Below are positions 1 through 7,930 of a stretch of 64,000 bases of DNA, in pieces. The translations under genes were made by a program, and so were the position numbers. This stretch comes from Candidatus Microbacterium phytovorans. GTDB lineage: Bacteria; Actinomycetota; Actinomycetes; Actinomycetales; Microbacteriaceae. The DNA is taken from the NCBI GenBank assembly GCA_029202445.1, contig CP119321.1, positions 1,178,001-1,242,000 on the forward strand, in the 5' to 3' direction. The first letter of the stretch is position 1, and each line of letters begins with the position of its first letter. Under the pieces are notes generated by a model. That model saw nothing but the letters and a program-made list of their open reading frames with translations, did not search any database and was not told where the DNA came from.

Positions 1-302
1 AGCACCGCCGCTACATGGTGCACGGAACGAGCCACCACCTCGGGATCGACGTGCACGACTGCGCCCAGGCCCGACGGGAGATGTACTACGACGGCATCCT
101 GGAAGCGGGGATGGTGTTCACGATCGAGCCCGGTCTCTACTTCCAGATCGACGACCTGACCGTGCCGGAGGAGTTCCGTGGAATCGGGGTGCGCATCGAG
201 GATGACATCCTCATGACGGCGGACGGACCCGAGAACCTCTCCGCCGGCATCCCTCGCACCGCGGACGAGGTCGAGGCCTGGATCGCGCGGCTCACCGCGT
301 GA
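1..302 (+). CDS. M24-family Xaa-Pro aminopeptidase, C-terminal part
   Basis: Only the last ~100 residues are in the window; the reading frame is open from base 3 and ends in TGA at 300-302. The text HGTSHHLGIDVHD, then EPGLYF, then RIEDDIL matches the metal-ligand blocks of aminopeptidase P (pita-bread fold, M24B), which removes an N-terminal residue preceding proline using a dinuclear metal centre; the ligand His and both Glu are present. The next gene's GTG overlaps this stop by 4 bases, so the two are translationally coupled and may form a peptide-degradation unit. Which aminopeptidase P subtype it is cannot be judged without the N-terminal domain. Confidence 0.9.
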   Translation, partial: HRRYMVHGTSHHLGIDVHDCAQARREMYYDGILEAGMVFTIEPGLYFQIDDLTVPEEFRGIGVRIEDDILMTADGPENLSAGIPRTADEVEAWIARLTA

Positions 303-2092
303 GCTACACCCCTCCGCCGACGACGACGACACGCCCTCAGTTGGAGGGCGTACACGGCTTCGCCGCCTCGACGCACTGGCTCGCCACCGGTGCGGCGCAG
401 GCGGTGCTCGAGCGCGGCGGGAACGCGTTCGACGCGGTCGTGGCGGGCGGGTTCGTCCTCCACGTGGTGGAGCCGCACCTCAACGGACCCGGCGGTGATC
501 TGGTCGGAATCTTCCAGACTGCCGGCGCGACCGCTCCGACGGTCCTCATGGGCCAGGGCGCTGCTCCCCGCGGTGCGACGATCGCGCACTTCCGCGCGCA
601 GGGTCTCGAGCTCGTGCCCGGCGCGGGCGGGCTCGCGGCCGCCGTTCCGCTCGCCGTCGACGCGTGGCTCCTGCTTCTGCGCGACCACGGCACCCTCGAC
701 CTCGATGACGTGCTGGGCGCCGCGATCACCTATGCGCGCGAGGGTCACCCGCTCCTCCCCGCAGCGGCGGCGACCATCGGACGAGTGGCAGAACTCTTCC
801 GTGCGCACTGGCCGACGTCCGCGGCGTTGTGGATGCCGGAGGGCACCGCGCCCCGCGGCGGCGATCTCGTGCGCAACCCCGCCTATGCCGACGTCCTGCA
901 GGATCTCGCCGACACGTCCGCGGCGGCCGGGGGCGATCGGGGTGCTCGCATCGACGCCGCCCGCGCGCGCTGGCGGACGATCCTGCACGCCGCCGTCGCC
1001 TTCCTCGCGCACCCTCATCGGCACTCCACGGGAACTGATCACGCCGCCGTCCTCGCCGATGCGGACGTCGACTCCCTCGCCGCCTCGTACGAGCCGGCGG
1101 TCACGGCGACGTTCCGCGGCCGCACGGTCGCGAAGGCGGGGACGTGGACGCAGGGTCCGGCGCTGCTGCAGGCGCTGCGCCTTCTGGAGCCGATGACCGA
1201 CGACCGCCTCGACCCGTCCACCGTCGATGGCGCGCACACGATCATCGAAGTGCTCAAGCTCGCCCTGGCCGATCGAGACGCGCACTTCGGCGACGGCGTC
1301 GATCCGAGCCCGCTGCTCGACGATGCGTACCTGGACGGTCGGCGCACTCTCCTCGGTGCACAGGCCTCGCAGGAGTGGCGTCCAGGCTCCCCCACGGGTG
1401 AAGCGCCTCACCGCCCACCGCTGTTCACGGCATCCGCTGCGGATTCGGGGACGGGAGAGCCCACGGTGTCGTCCAGCGGCGAGACCCGAGGCGACACCTG
1501 TCACATCGACGTCGTGGACCGCTGGGGGAACATCGTCGCCGTGACACCTTCTGGCGGGTGGCTCCAGTCGTCGCCGACGGTGCCCGAACTCGGCTTCTGC
1601 CTGGGCACGCGCCTGCAGATGTGCTGGCTCGACCCCGAGTCGCCCTCCGCGTTGCGGCCCGGCGCGCGTCCGCGGACGACGCTCACTCCGACCCTGCTCT
1701 TGGAGGACGGGCTCCCCGTCGCCGCCCTCGGCACGCCCGGAGGTGACCAGCAGGATCAATGGCAGCTCCCCCTTCTGCTGCGGATGCTCGTCGGCGGCTA
1801 CACCGCGCAGGAGGCGATCGACGCACCGACCCTGCACACCACCGCTCTCATCGACTCCTTCTGGCCGCGCACCTGGAATCCGGCCGGGGTGGTCGCGGAG
1901 GACCGCCTCGGCGACGATGTCATCGCCGGGCTGATCGAGCGCGGTCACGACGTGAGACGTGCGGGTGACTGGACCCTCGGCAGGCTGTCGGCGGTCGGCA
2001 TCGATCGCCGGCGGCGCCTGGCATCCGGAGCCCCGGTACTGTGGGCCGCGGCCAACGCACGAGGGATGTCCGGGTACGCCGCCGGACGCTGA
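299..2092 (+). CDS. gamma-glutamyltransferase family protein
   Basis: 597 aa, GTG start overlapping the upstream stop. The N-terminal FAASTHWLATGAAQAVLERG and GGNAFDAVVAG blocks and the GPGGD segment are typical of the large subunit of gamma-glutamyltranspeptidases. T400 in DTCHIDVVD aligns with the catalytic Thr that becomes the N-terminus of the small subunit after autocleavage in GGT; the usual TTH is TCH here, but the first Thr is kept. The C-terminal half (ARPRTTLTPTLLL, GTPGGD) also fits. No signal peptide is visible, so it is probably cytoplasmic, unlike many periplasmic GGTs. Substrate unknown; pairing with an aminopeptidase suggests peptide or glutathione-like turnover. Confidence 0.88.
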   Translation: MSYTPPPTTTTRPQLEGVHGFAASTHWLATGAAQAVLERGGNAFDAVVAGGFVLHVVEPHLNGPGGDLVGIFQTAGATAPTVLMGQGAAPRGATIAHFRAQGLELVPGAGGLAAAVPLAVDAWLLLLRDHGTLDLDDVLGAAITYAREGHPLLPAAAATIGRVAELFRAHWPTSAALWMPEGTAPRGGDLVRNPAYADVLQDLADTSAAAGGDRGARIDAARARWRTILHAAVAFLAHPHRHSTGTDHAAVLADADVDSLAASYEPAVTATFRGRTVAKAGTWTQGPALLQALRLLEPMTDDRLDPSTVDGAHTIIEVLKLALADRDAHFGDGVDPSPLLDDAYLDGRRTLLGAQASQEWRPGSPTGEAPHRPPLFTASAADSGTGEPTVSSSGETRGDTCHIDVVDRWGNIVAVTPSGGWLQSSPTVPELGFCLGTRLQMCWLDPESPSALRPGARPRTTLTPTLLLEDGLPVAALGTPGGDQQDQWQLPLLLRMLVGGYTAQEAIDAPTLHTTALIDSFWPRTWNPAGVVAEDRLGDDVIAGLIERGHDVRRAGDWTLGRLSAVGIDRRRRLASGAPVLWAAANARGMSGYAAGR

Positions 2093-2139
2093 CGCCGCGC
2101 TGCACAGAGGCTTCGGCTCCGACTCCGGGGCGAGGGCCC

Positions 2140-2808
2140 TCACGCGATGCCCTGGCGTGCCACCCAATCCGCGACGGGTCCGGCCAGCGAGGCCCCGATC
2201 TCGTAGGCAGGGCGCTTCGTCCCCGCGACGTCGAAGGAGTGCCCGCCACCCTCGATCCACACCACCTCGGCGAGCTGACAGTGAGCCACGACCTCGGCGA
2301 ACTGCTCCAGAGGCTGGAGGAAGGGGTCGCGCGTGCCCTCGACGAACAGCTGCGGCGCGGTGATCGCGGGAAGGTGTGCCGCGCGGAGCTTCTCGGGGGC
2401 GCCGGGCGGATGCAGCGGGTAGCCCAGGTAGACGAGCCCTGCGGGAGCGATGAGCCCCTCGGCAGCCGCCATCGACGCCATGCGTCCGCCGTACGACTTC
2501 CCGGCCGCGATCACCGGCAACCCGGGGAAGCGCCGCTCGGCATCCCGCATCGCCGCGATCCACGTCGCCGTGGCGTGGGCTGCGGGGCCCGGCATCCGTC
2601 GGCCTGCCTCGAGATACGGGAAGACGAAGCGCACGACCGCGAATCGGGCCTGCTCCAGCGCATCGGCGAGACCGGTGAGGAACGGGTGTTCCATGCCGGC
2701 GCCCGCACCGTGGGCGAGGAGGACCACCGCGACCGGATCGGCCGGCGCCAGCACGAGGGCAGAGACACGGGTGCGTCCTGCCGGCAGGTCGACCTCGAAA
2801 CCGGTCAC
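2140..2808 (-). CDS. alpha/beta hydrolase, KANL3/Tex30-like
   Basis: 222 aa with GTG start. LLAHGAGAGM near residue 32 is the oxyanion-hole strand, AGKSYGGRM the nucleophile elbow (Ser), GTRDPFLQP the acid region, and EGGGHSF the catalytic His. This spacing and the GAGAGMEHPF text match small alpha/beta hydrolases of the KANL3/Tex30 (dienelactone-hydrolase-like) type. Substrate unknown. Its start overlaps the stop of the upstream stress-type membrane gene (GTGA), so both are read from one − strand transcript. It converges on the gamma-glutamyltransferase with 47 bp between. Confidence 0.82.
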   Translation of the reverse strand: MTGFEVDLPAGRTRVSALVLAPADPVAVVLLAHGAGAGMEHPFLTGLADALEQARFAVVRFVFPYLEAGRRMPGPAAHATATWIAAMRDAERRFPGLPVIAAGKSYGGRMASMAAAEGLIAPAGLVYLGYPLHPPGAPEKLRAAHLPAITAPQLFVEGTRDPFLQPLEQFAEVVAHCQLAEVVWIEGGGHSFDVAGTKRPAYEIGASLAGPVADWVARQGIA

Positions 2809-3407
2809 GACCCCGACGGCGTCTCCGGAGTCGGCGCGTCCGGGTCGGCGGCGGCGCGCGCTTCGGGCGTCGGGTCGGGGGCCGGGTCGATCCGCTCTCC
2901 GTACTGGGGGGGAACGCGGGAGTCGATGATCGGCGTCGCCGGTGCGGCCGGAGCTGCCGCGACGCCGGCGATCTCCCGTGCACGTGCGAGCGACCTCGGC
3001 AGCACGGTCACGTCGTAGTGGTCGGCGATGAGCTGCGTGATCGAGGTGTAGTCACGGCGACGGCGCAACACCGAGTAGGTGATGATGCTCATCAACATGC
3101 CGATCGCGATGCCCACGAGCATCACGCCCACGAACAGCTGGATGGCCGCATTCGGAGTGCCGAGCACGAAGATGGCGGAAAAGAGCAGACCCAGCAGGAT
3201 GCCGTTGATGGCGCCCGACCGTGCGGCGGCGGCGTACCCGAGGCGGCCCGTGACCGTCTCGACGGACCGCAGTCCGCGACCGACGATCGCGATGTCCTTC
3301 GCCGGGATCTCGCCGGCGATGAGGCGCGACACCGTCTTCTGGGCGCCCTCGTACGACGAGTATTCGGCGATCGTCTCGCCGTGCTCCTGCGGAGTGCCGC
3401 CCATCAT
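2805..3407 (-). CDS. membrane protein with general-stress-protein (GSP17M-like) N-terminal domain
   Basis: About 200 aa. The N-terminal part (YSSYEGAQKTVSRLIAGEIP then AIVGRGLRSVE) resembles the domain of Bacillus general stress protein 17M. Two hydrophobic helices follow (INGILLGLLFSAIFV and LFVGVMLVGIAIGMLMSII), then a Pro/Ala-rich acidic tail. The start is uncertain: in-frame codons lie at 3461 (GTG), 3422 (ATG), 3413 (GTG) and 3407/3404 (ATG). I prefer 3407 because GGAG stands 9 nt upstream. Function unknown; it is probably a small inner-membrane stress protein. Transcribed divergently from the PRC/MgtE_N/CBS gene. Confidence 0.75.
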   Translation of the reverse strand: MMGGTPQEHGETIAEYSSYEGAQKTVSRLIAGEIPAKDIAIVGRGLRSVETVTGRLGYAAAARSGAINGILLGLLFSAIFVLGTPNAAIQLFVGVMLVGIAIGMLMSIITYSVLRRRRDYTSITQLIADHYDVTVLPRSLARAREIAGVAAAPAAPATPIIDSRVPPQYGERIDPAPDPTPEARAAADPDAPTPETPSGS

Positions 3408-3483
3408 GCTCACGTTCTCCATCTTGTCATGCCCGACTCCCGAGTAGCCCGGTGCGGTCACCGCTTTCGTGGCGGTCGCGGAC

Positions 3484-3489
3484 TACGCT
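3484..3489 (+). promoter_or_regulatory. -10 box of leaderless gene (TACGCT)
   Basis: TACGCT ends 6 nt before an in-frame GTG at 3496. In actinobacteria this spacing puts the transcription start on the first base of the start codon, so the mRNA has no leader. No Shine-Dalgarno is present. This chooses GTG 3496 over the longer frame from 3469. Confidence 0.65.
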
Positions 3490-3495
3490 GGACGA

Positions 3496-4788
3496 GTGAG
3501 TACGCAGCGGGTTTTCGTCGCGCGCCTGGTCGGGTGCGCCGTCTTCGACCCCGCCGGCGACCGGCTCGGCAGGGTCCGGGACGTCGTCGTCATCTTCCGC
3601 AAGGACGATCCACCACGCGTCGTGGGACTCGTGGTGGAGATCCCCGGCCGCCGTCACGTCTTCCTCTCGATCGGGCGCGTCACATCGATAGCGACGGGCC
3701 AGGTCATCACGACGGGCCTCATCAACGTCCGTCGCTTCCAGCAGCGCGGCGGTGAGGTGCGCGTCATGGCCGAGCTGCTCGGGCGCCGCATCTTCTTCCG
3801 CGACGGATCGGGCGAGGCGGTCATCGAAGATGCCGCGATCGAGCGCAATCGCCTCGGCGAGTGGGACATCGGACAGCTCTTCCTGCGCAAGCCCAAGACG
3901 AGCGCTTCTCCCTTCGCCAAGGGACCGACGACCTTCGCCCAGTGGAGCGACGTGCGCGAGCAGTCCACGCCCGGCGAGGCGCAGTCCGCCGAGCAGCTCG
4001 TGGCGAGCTACTCCGAGCTGAAGGCGGCCGACCTGGCCAACACTTTGCTCGACCTCCCTGAGGAGCGCCTGCTGGAGGTGGCCGAGGAACTGCCTGACGA
4101 CCGTCTCGCCGACGCGCTCGAGGAGATGCCCGAAGACGAGCAGGTCCACATTCTCGAGGCGCTCGGTGACGAGCGCGCCGCCGACATCCTGGACCAGATG
4201 GAGCCCGACGACGCCGCAGACGTCCTCGCCCAGCTTCCCGAGCAGCAACGGGAGGATCTGCTGGAGCTCATGGAGCCCGAAGAGGCCGAGGACGTGCGCG
4301 AGCTGCTCAAGTACGGGTCCGACACGGCCGGTGGTCTGATGACGAGCGAGCCGATCGTGCTATCGGCCGATGCGACCGTCGCGGAGGCGCTGGCGCTGAT
4401 CCGGCGCCACGAACTCCACCCCGCTCTGGCCGCGGCCGTCTTCGTCACTCTGCCCCCGTACGAAACCCCGACGGGGCGCCTCCTCGGTACCGTCCACTTC
4501 CAGCGGATGCTGCGCTACCCGCCGCACGAGCGTTTGGGTGCCATCATCGACGACACCGTCGATGCCGTACCGGTCACGGGCTCGGCCGCCGAGGTCGCGC
4601 GGCTGCTGGCGAGTTACAACCTCGTCTCCCTGCCCGTGGTCGACGCTGCTCATCGGCTCGTGGGGGTCGTGAGCGTCGATGACGTCTTGGACTACCTCCT
4701 GCCGGAGGACTGGCGTTCCCACGACGACGGTGACGACGCGCCCGCCCCGCGGCAGGCGGCCCCGATCAGCGCGGCGAGGAGGCGATGA
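3496..4788 (+). CDS. PRC-barrel / MgtE_N / CBS-domain protein
   Basis: About 430 aa. Residues 1-80 look like a PRC-barrel (VARLVGCAVFDPAGDRLGRV). Residues ~170-270 are an MgtE N-terminal superhelical domain rich in paired Leu/Glu repeats (EEMPEDEQVHILEALGDERA). The C-terminal third is a CBS pair (GGLMTSEPIVLSADATVAEA, LVGVVSVDDVLDYL). There is no membrane domain, so it is not itself an Mg2+ channel; it is more likely a cytosolic regulator sensing Mg2+ or nucleotides. The next gene starts inside its stop codon (ATGA). The trio with DUF1003 and Mrp is common in actinobacteria (recalled). Confidence 0.85.
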   Translation: MSTQRVFVARLVGCAVFDPAGDRLGRVRDVVVIFRKDDPPRVVGLVVEIPGRRHVFLSIGRVTSIATGQVITTGLINVRRFQQRGGEVRVMAELLGRRIFFRDGSGEAVIEDAAIERNRLGEWDIGQLFLRKPKTSASPFAKGPTTFAQWSDVREQSTPGEAQSAEQLVASYSELKAADLANTLLDLPEERLLEVAEELPDDRLADALEEMPEDEQVHILEALGDERAADILDQMEPDDAADVLAQLPEQQREDLLELMEPEEAEDVRELLKYGSDTAGGLMTSEPIVLSADATVAEALALIRRHELHPALAAAVFVTLPPYETPTGRLLGTVHFQRMLRYPPHERLGAIIDDTVDAVPVTGSAAEVARLLASYNLVSLPVVDAAHRLVGVVSVDDVLDYLLPEDWRSHDDGDDAPAPRQAAPISAARRR

Positions 4789-5312
4789 TGGCGCGCACGA
4801 CCCGTCAGGCGTCCCTCGACGCACCCCTCGGCCGCACGACACGGCGCGCTCCCCAGCCGTCGCGTGATCGGTTCGGTCGCTTCACCGAGTGGATCGCGCG
4901 GGCCATGGGCACGCCGATGTTCCTGCTCATCCTGTCGCTGTTCTGCATCGGCTGGATCTCGTGGAACACGCTGATGCCCGAGTGGCTCCGGTTCGACTCC
5001 CAGGAGTACGGGTTTACCGTCCTCACCCTCGTCCTGTCGCTGCAGGCGTCCTACGCTGCTCCCCTCATCCTGCTGGCCCAGAACCGCCAGGACGACCGCG
5101 ACCGGGTGCAGATCGAGCAGGACCGCCAGCGCGCCGAACGCAACCTCGCCGACACCGAGTACCTCGCGCGCGAGGTCGTGGCGCTGCGCATGGCTCTGAC
5201 CGACCTCACGGGAGAGCTGGTCACGAGAGAGACACTGCGCCAGGAACTCGCCCGCGTCGTGGAACAGCTCGACTCGCGCGACGCGACAGTCACCGACGAC
5301 GCCCGCCTGTGA
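4785..5312 (+). CDS. DUF1003 domain membrane protein
   Basis: 175 aa, overlapping the previous stop by 4 bases. After a basic N-terminus there are two transmembrane helices (PMFLLILSLFCIGWISWN and FTVLTLVLSLQASYAAPLIL) followed by LLAQNRQDDRDRVQIEQDRQ, a strongly charged helix typical of DUF1003 proteins, and a coiled-coil-like tail. Function is not established; the coupling to a CBS/MgtE_N protein points to ion homeostasis. The next gene (Mrp) starts in its stop codon (GTGA), so three genes form one translationally coupled operon. Confidence 0.87.
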   Translation: MMARTTRQASLDAPLGRTTRRAPQPSRDRFGRFTEWIARAMGTPMFLLILSLFCIGWISWNTLMPEWLRFDSQEYGFTVLTLVLSLQASYAAPLILLAQNRQDDRDRVQIEQDRQRAERNLADTEYLAREVVALRMALTDLTGELVTRETLRQELARVVEQLDSRDATVTDDARL

Positions 5313-6451
5313 GCAACGAGAAGACCGCGGCCGCCGTGCGCCGCGCCGTCTCAGATGTCGCCGATCCTGAACTGCGCCGTCCGATCGGCGAACTCGACAT
5401 GGTGCGCGACATCGTCGTCGAAGGCGACCAGGCGCGCGTCGCCATCGCGCTGACGATCGTCGGTTGCCCGGCCGCCGACCGCATCGAACGTGACGTGCGC
5501 GAGGCCGCGGCATCCGTTCCCGGGGTCAACGAGGTCGTCGTCTCGGTGGGTGTCATGACTCCCGCCGAGCGATCGGCGCTGACCGAGCGTCTGCGAGGCG
5601 GACCCCGACGGATGCCGTTCGGCCCCGACTCGCTCACCCGCGTCATCGCCGTCACGAGCGGCAAGGGGGGCGTCGGCAAATCCACCGTGACCGCGAATCT
5701 CGCCGTCGCGTTGGCCCAGCAGGGCCTTGCCGTGGGCCTCATCGACGCTGATGTGCACGGATTCTCCATCCCCGGTCTGCTAGGTCTCGTCGGCCCCGAT
5801 GGGCTCCCGCCTGCGCCGACACGTGTCGATGACCTCATGCTCCCGCCGGTCGCCTACGACGTGAAGACGATCTCGATCGGCATGTTCCTCCCCCGCGACT
5901 CCCCCACGGCGGGCGCCGTGGCCTGGCGCGGGCCGATGCTGCATCGCACCGTTCAGCAGTTCCTCACGGACGTCTACTTCGGTGATCTCGATGTGTTGCT
6001 GCTCGACATGCCGCCCGGAACGGGAGACATCGCGATCTCGGTCGGCCAGTTCCTCCCGCACGCCGAGGTGCTCGTGGTCACGACGCCCCAGGCCGCGGCC
6101 GCCGACGTCGCCGTCCGCAGCGGCCTCGTCGCCCGTCAGACGGGGCAGCGAGTCACCGGGGTGATCGAGAACATGGCGGCGCTCACGCTTTCCGACGGCA
6201 CGACCCTCGACCTGTTCGGCAGTGGTGGGGGCGAAGCCGTCGCGGCGGCCCTCAGCACCGAGACCACGGTGCCGCTGCTGGGCTCCATCCCGTTGAGCGC
6301 GCCGCTGCGCACGAGCGCTGATCAGGGGGTCCCCGTCGTGGTCGCCGATCCGGGCGACCCGGCCGCACGCGCGCTCACCGAGATCGCCATCGCCCTTGCG
6401 GCCAGGCCGCGCGGGCTGTCGGGCCGTTCCCTCCCCTTCACGCCCGCCTGA
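5309..6451 (+). CDS. mrp: Mrp/NBP35-family ATP-binding protein (Fe-S cluster carrier type)
   Basis: 380 aa, GTG start inside the upstream TGA. Residues 1-85 form a MIP18/DUF59 domain with LTIVGCPAADRIE; the rest is a deviant-Walker P-loop ATPase: SGKGGVGKST, LIDADVHGFS, LLDMPPGTGD. Family members bind and transfer Fe-S clusters as dimers. The CxxC pair usually found after the ENM motif is absent: the text is ENMAALTLSDGTTLDLFG without cysteine. Cluster binding by the classical site is therefore doubtful, although other actinobacterial Mrp proteins also vary here (recalled). It converges with tatB, 6 bp apart. Confidence 0.9.
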   Translation: MSNEKTAAAVRRAVSDVADPELRRPIGELDMVRDIVVEGDQARVAIALTIVGCPAADRIERDVREAAASVPGVNEVVVSVGVMTPAERSALTERLRGGPRRMPFGPDSLTRVIAVTSGKGGVGKSTVTANLAVALAQQGLAVGLIDADVHGFSIPGLLGLVGPDGLPPAPTRVDDLMLPPVAYDVKTISIGMFLPRDSPTAGAVAWRGPMLHRTVQQFLTDVYFGDLDVLLLDMPPGTGDIAISVGQFLPHAEVLVVTTPQAAAADVAVRSGLVARQTGQRVTGVIENMAALTLSDGTTLDLFGSGGGEAVAAALSTETTVPLLGSIPLSAPLRTSADQGVPVVVADPGDPAARALTEIAIALAARPRGLSGRSLPFTPA

Positions 6452-6457
6452 GACGGG

Positions 6458-6856
6458 TCAGGTGGCTTCGGAATCGAACGGAACGGGCTCGTCGGCGGTG
6501 CGCCGTCGAGGCGCGCTCGGGCTCTCGCCGGCCTCAGCAGCGGATGCCACGGGAGCCACGATCGCCGGCGCAATGGCGGCAGCGCGTGCCGGCGGCGGCG
6601 TGTCATCCAGCAGCGCATCGCGGATGATCCGACGCGGGTCGTACTGACGGGGATCGAGCTTGCGCCACTCGATGTCGTCGAAGTCCTCGCCCATCTCGTC
6701 CTTGACGCGTGAGCGCGCCCCCTGGAGCCAGTCGCGTGCGCGAACCGTGAACTTCGCCAGCAGCTCCGCGTAGTGCGGCAGCTTCTCCGGGCCGAGCAGA
6801 AGCGCCGCCACCACGAGGATGATGACGATCTTCTCCATGTCGATCCCGAAGAACAT
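6458..6856 (-). CDS. tatB: Sec-independent protein translocase subunit TatB
   Basis: 132 aa. The N-terminus MFFGIDMEKIVIILVVAAL is the short TatA/B transmembrane helix, followed by LGPEKLPHYAELLAKFTV, the conserved hinge and amphipathic helix of TatB, and an acidic, Pro/Ala-rich tail. TatB binds twin-arginine signal peptides together with TatC. In M. tuberculosis tatB lies between an O-methyltransferase and mrp together with sigE-rseA-htrA (recalled); here the methyltransferase is directly divergent and sigE-rseA-htrA are missing from the interval. Confidence 0.9.
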   Translation of the reverse strand: MFFGIDMEKIVIILVVAALLLGPEKLPHYAELLAKFTVRARDWLQGARSRVKDEMGEDFDDIEWRKLDPRQYDPRRIIRDALLDDTPPPARAAAIAPAIVAPVASAAEAGESPSAPRRRTADEPVPFDSEAT

Positions 6857-6929
6857 GGCTCAAGGTTACCCGTGCGCCTCGGTGTCCACGGCGCCCACGC
6901 GGCCTACCCTGGCAGAGGAGGTCCAGCAC

Positions 6930-7589
6930 ATGCGTGACAACGAGTCCAGCCGCGATTTCGAGGCGATCCGCCGGTTCGCGGATGAGGCGACGGTCGAACC
7001 GGAGTCGATCGCACGCGCCCGGGCACATGCGCTCGAACTGGGCGCCGATCCGGTCAGCGCACCCGTCGGAGCGCAGTGCGCCGTCATCGCCGCGGCGACC
7101 GCGGCGTTGAACATCGTCGAGATCGGCACGGGAGGGGGCGTCTCGGGCCTGTGGCTGCTGCGCGGCTCCCCCCGCGCGACCCTCACGACCATCGACATCG
7201 AGCCCGAACACCTCGCCGCCGCGCGCAGCGCCTTCGCCGAGGCGAAGATCCCCCCGGCGCGCGCCCGCTTCATCGCCGGACGGGCAGCCGATGTGCTCCC
7301 CCGGATGAACGAGGCCTCCTACGACATCGTGCTCGTCGACGCCGACGCCGAGGGCGCCATCGAGTACGTCGAGCACGGCTTGCGCCTGGTGCGCGCGGGC
7401 GGCACGGTTCTGGTGCCCCGCGTGCTGGCCGGCGGTGCCGTCGCCGACCCGGTGAAGCGGGATGCCGTGACGAGCGCCTACCGGTCGCTCATCCAGGAGA
7501 CGCAGTCCTCCCCCGCCGTGCTCGGTGCCCTCTCCATCGTCGGAGAGGGACTGCTCCAGCTCACGACCACGCAGAGCGACGGGCGCTGA
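6930..7589 (+). CDS. O-methyltransferase (class I SAM-dependent)
   Basis: 219 aa from ATG 6930, chosen because GAGGAGG lies at 6916-6922. NIVEIGTGGGVSGLWLLRG is the SAM-binding motif I, TIDIEPEH the ribose-binding acidic residue, and DIVLVDADAEGAIEYVEHGL the motif IV/metal region of the catechol-OMT-like family (methyltransferase 3). Substrate unknown. It is the counterpart of Rv1220c in M. tuberculosis by family and neighbourhood (recalled). A perfect bidirectional hairpin follows the stop. Confidence 0.88.
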   Translation: MRDNESSRDFEAIRRFADEATVEPESIARARAHALELGADPVSAPVGAQCAVIAAATAALNIVEIGTGGGVSGLWLLRGSPRATLTTIDIEPEHLAAARSAFAEAKIPPARARFIAGRAADVLPRMNEASYDIVLVDADAEGAIEYVEHGLRLVRAGGTVLVPRVLAGGAVADPVKRDAVTSAYRSLIQETQSSPAVLGALSIVGEGLLQLTTTQSDGR

Positions 7590-7601
7590 CGCTCCCTCGC
7601 A

Positions 7602-7649
7602 GACATACGACGAGGGGCCGGTCCGCAGACCGGCCCCTCGTCGTATGTC
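7602..7649. terminator. perfect 21-bp bidirectional terminator hairpin
   Basis: Arms 7602-7622 and 7629-7649 are exact reverse complements (21 bp, GC-rich core) around a 6-nt loop. It sits between the convergent methyltransferase stop and the DUF3117 stop, so it can stop transcription from both sides. The tracts after the stem have no long U run, as is common in high-GC actinobacteria. Confidence 0.85.
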
Positions 7650-7655
7650 GTGAGG

Positions 7656-7829
7656 TCAGGCGGCGCCGACGACCTCGCCCAGAACGCTGTGGAGTTCCTT
7701 GGCCTCGTCGTCGTTCACCGAGACGACCAGACGGCCGCCGCCTTCGAGAGGCACGCGCACGATGATGAGGCGTCCCTCCTTCACGGCCTCCATCGGTCCG
7801 TCACCGGTTCGCGGCTTCATGGCTGCCAT
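7656..7829 (-). CDS. DUF3117 small protein
   Basis: 57 aa, MAAMKPRTGDGPMEAVKEGR at the N-terminus and KELHSVLGEVV near the C-terminus. This is the highly conserved actinobacterial DUF3117 family (M. tuberculosis Rv1211 type, recalled). AAGGAG stands 5 nt before ATG 7829. Biochemical role unproven; it is predicted cytosolic and beta-rich (IIVRVPLEGGGRLVVSVND). A -10-like TAAACT on the same strand at 7859-7864 could start its transcript. Confidence 0.9.
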   Translation of the reverse strand: MAAMKPRTGDGPMEAVKEGRLIIVRVPLEGGGRLVVSVNDDEAKELHSVLGEVVGAA

Positions 7830-7930
7830 TGCGGCTCCTTTTCGTTGAGTACCCGACAAGTTTACCCGTCTGCGCGGATAGCGCGTTCCGCGGGCACCGG
7901 AGCGAAGCGCGACGCACGCCGACGACACCC

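Noticed and set aside
137..2983. 948-aa open frame on the − strand
   Set aside because: It is antisense to the gamma-glutamyltransferase and hydrolase-region genes, is Arg/Gly/Pro-rich with no domain, and is the usual by-product of high GC.
7602..7649. Possible small RNA gene
   Set aside because: A single perfect hairpin between two convergent stop codons is fully explained as a bidirectional terminator.
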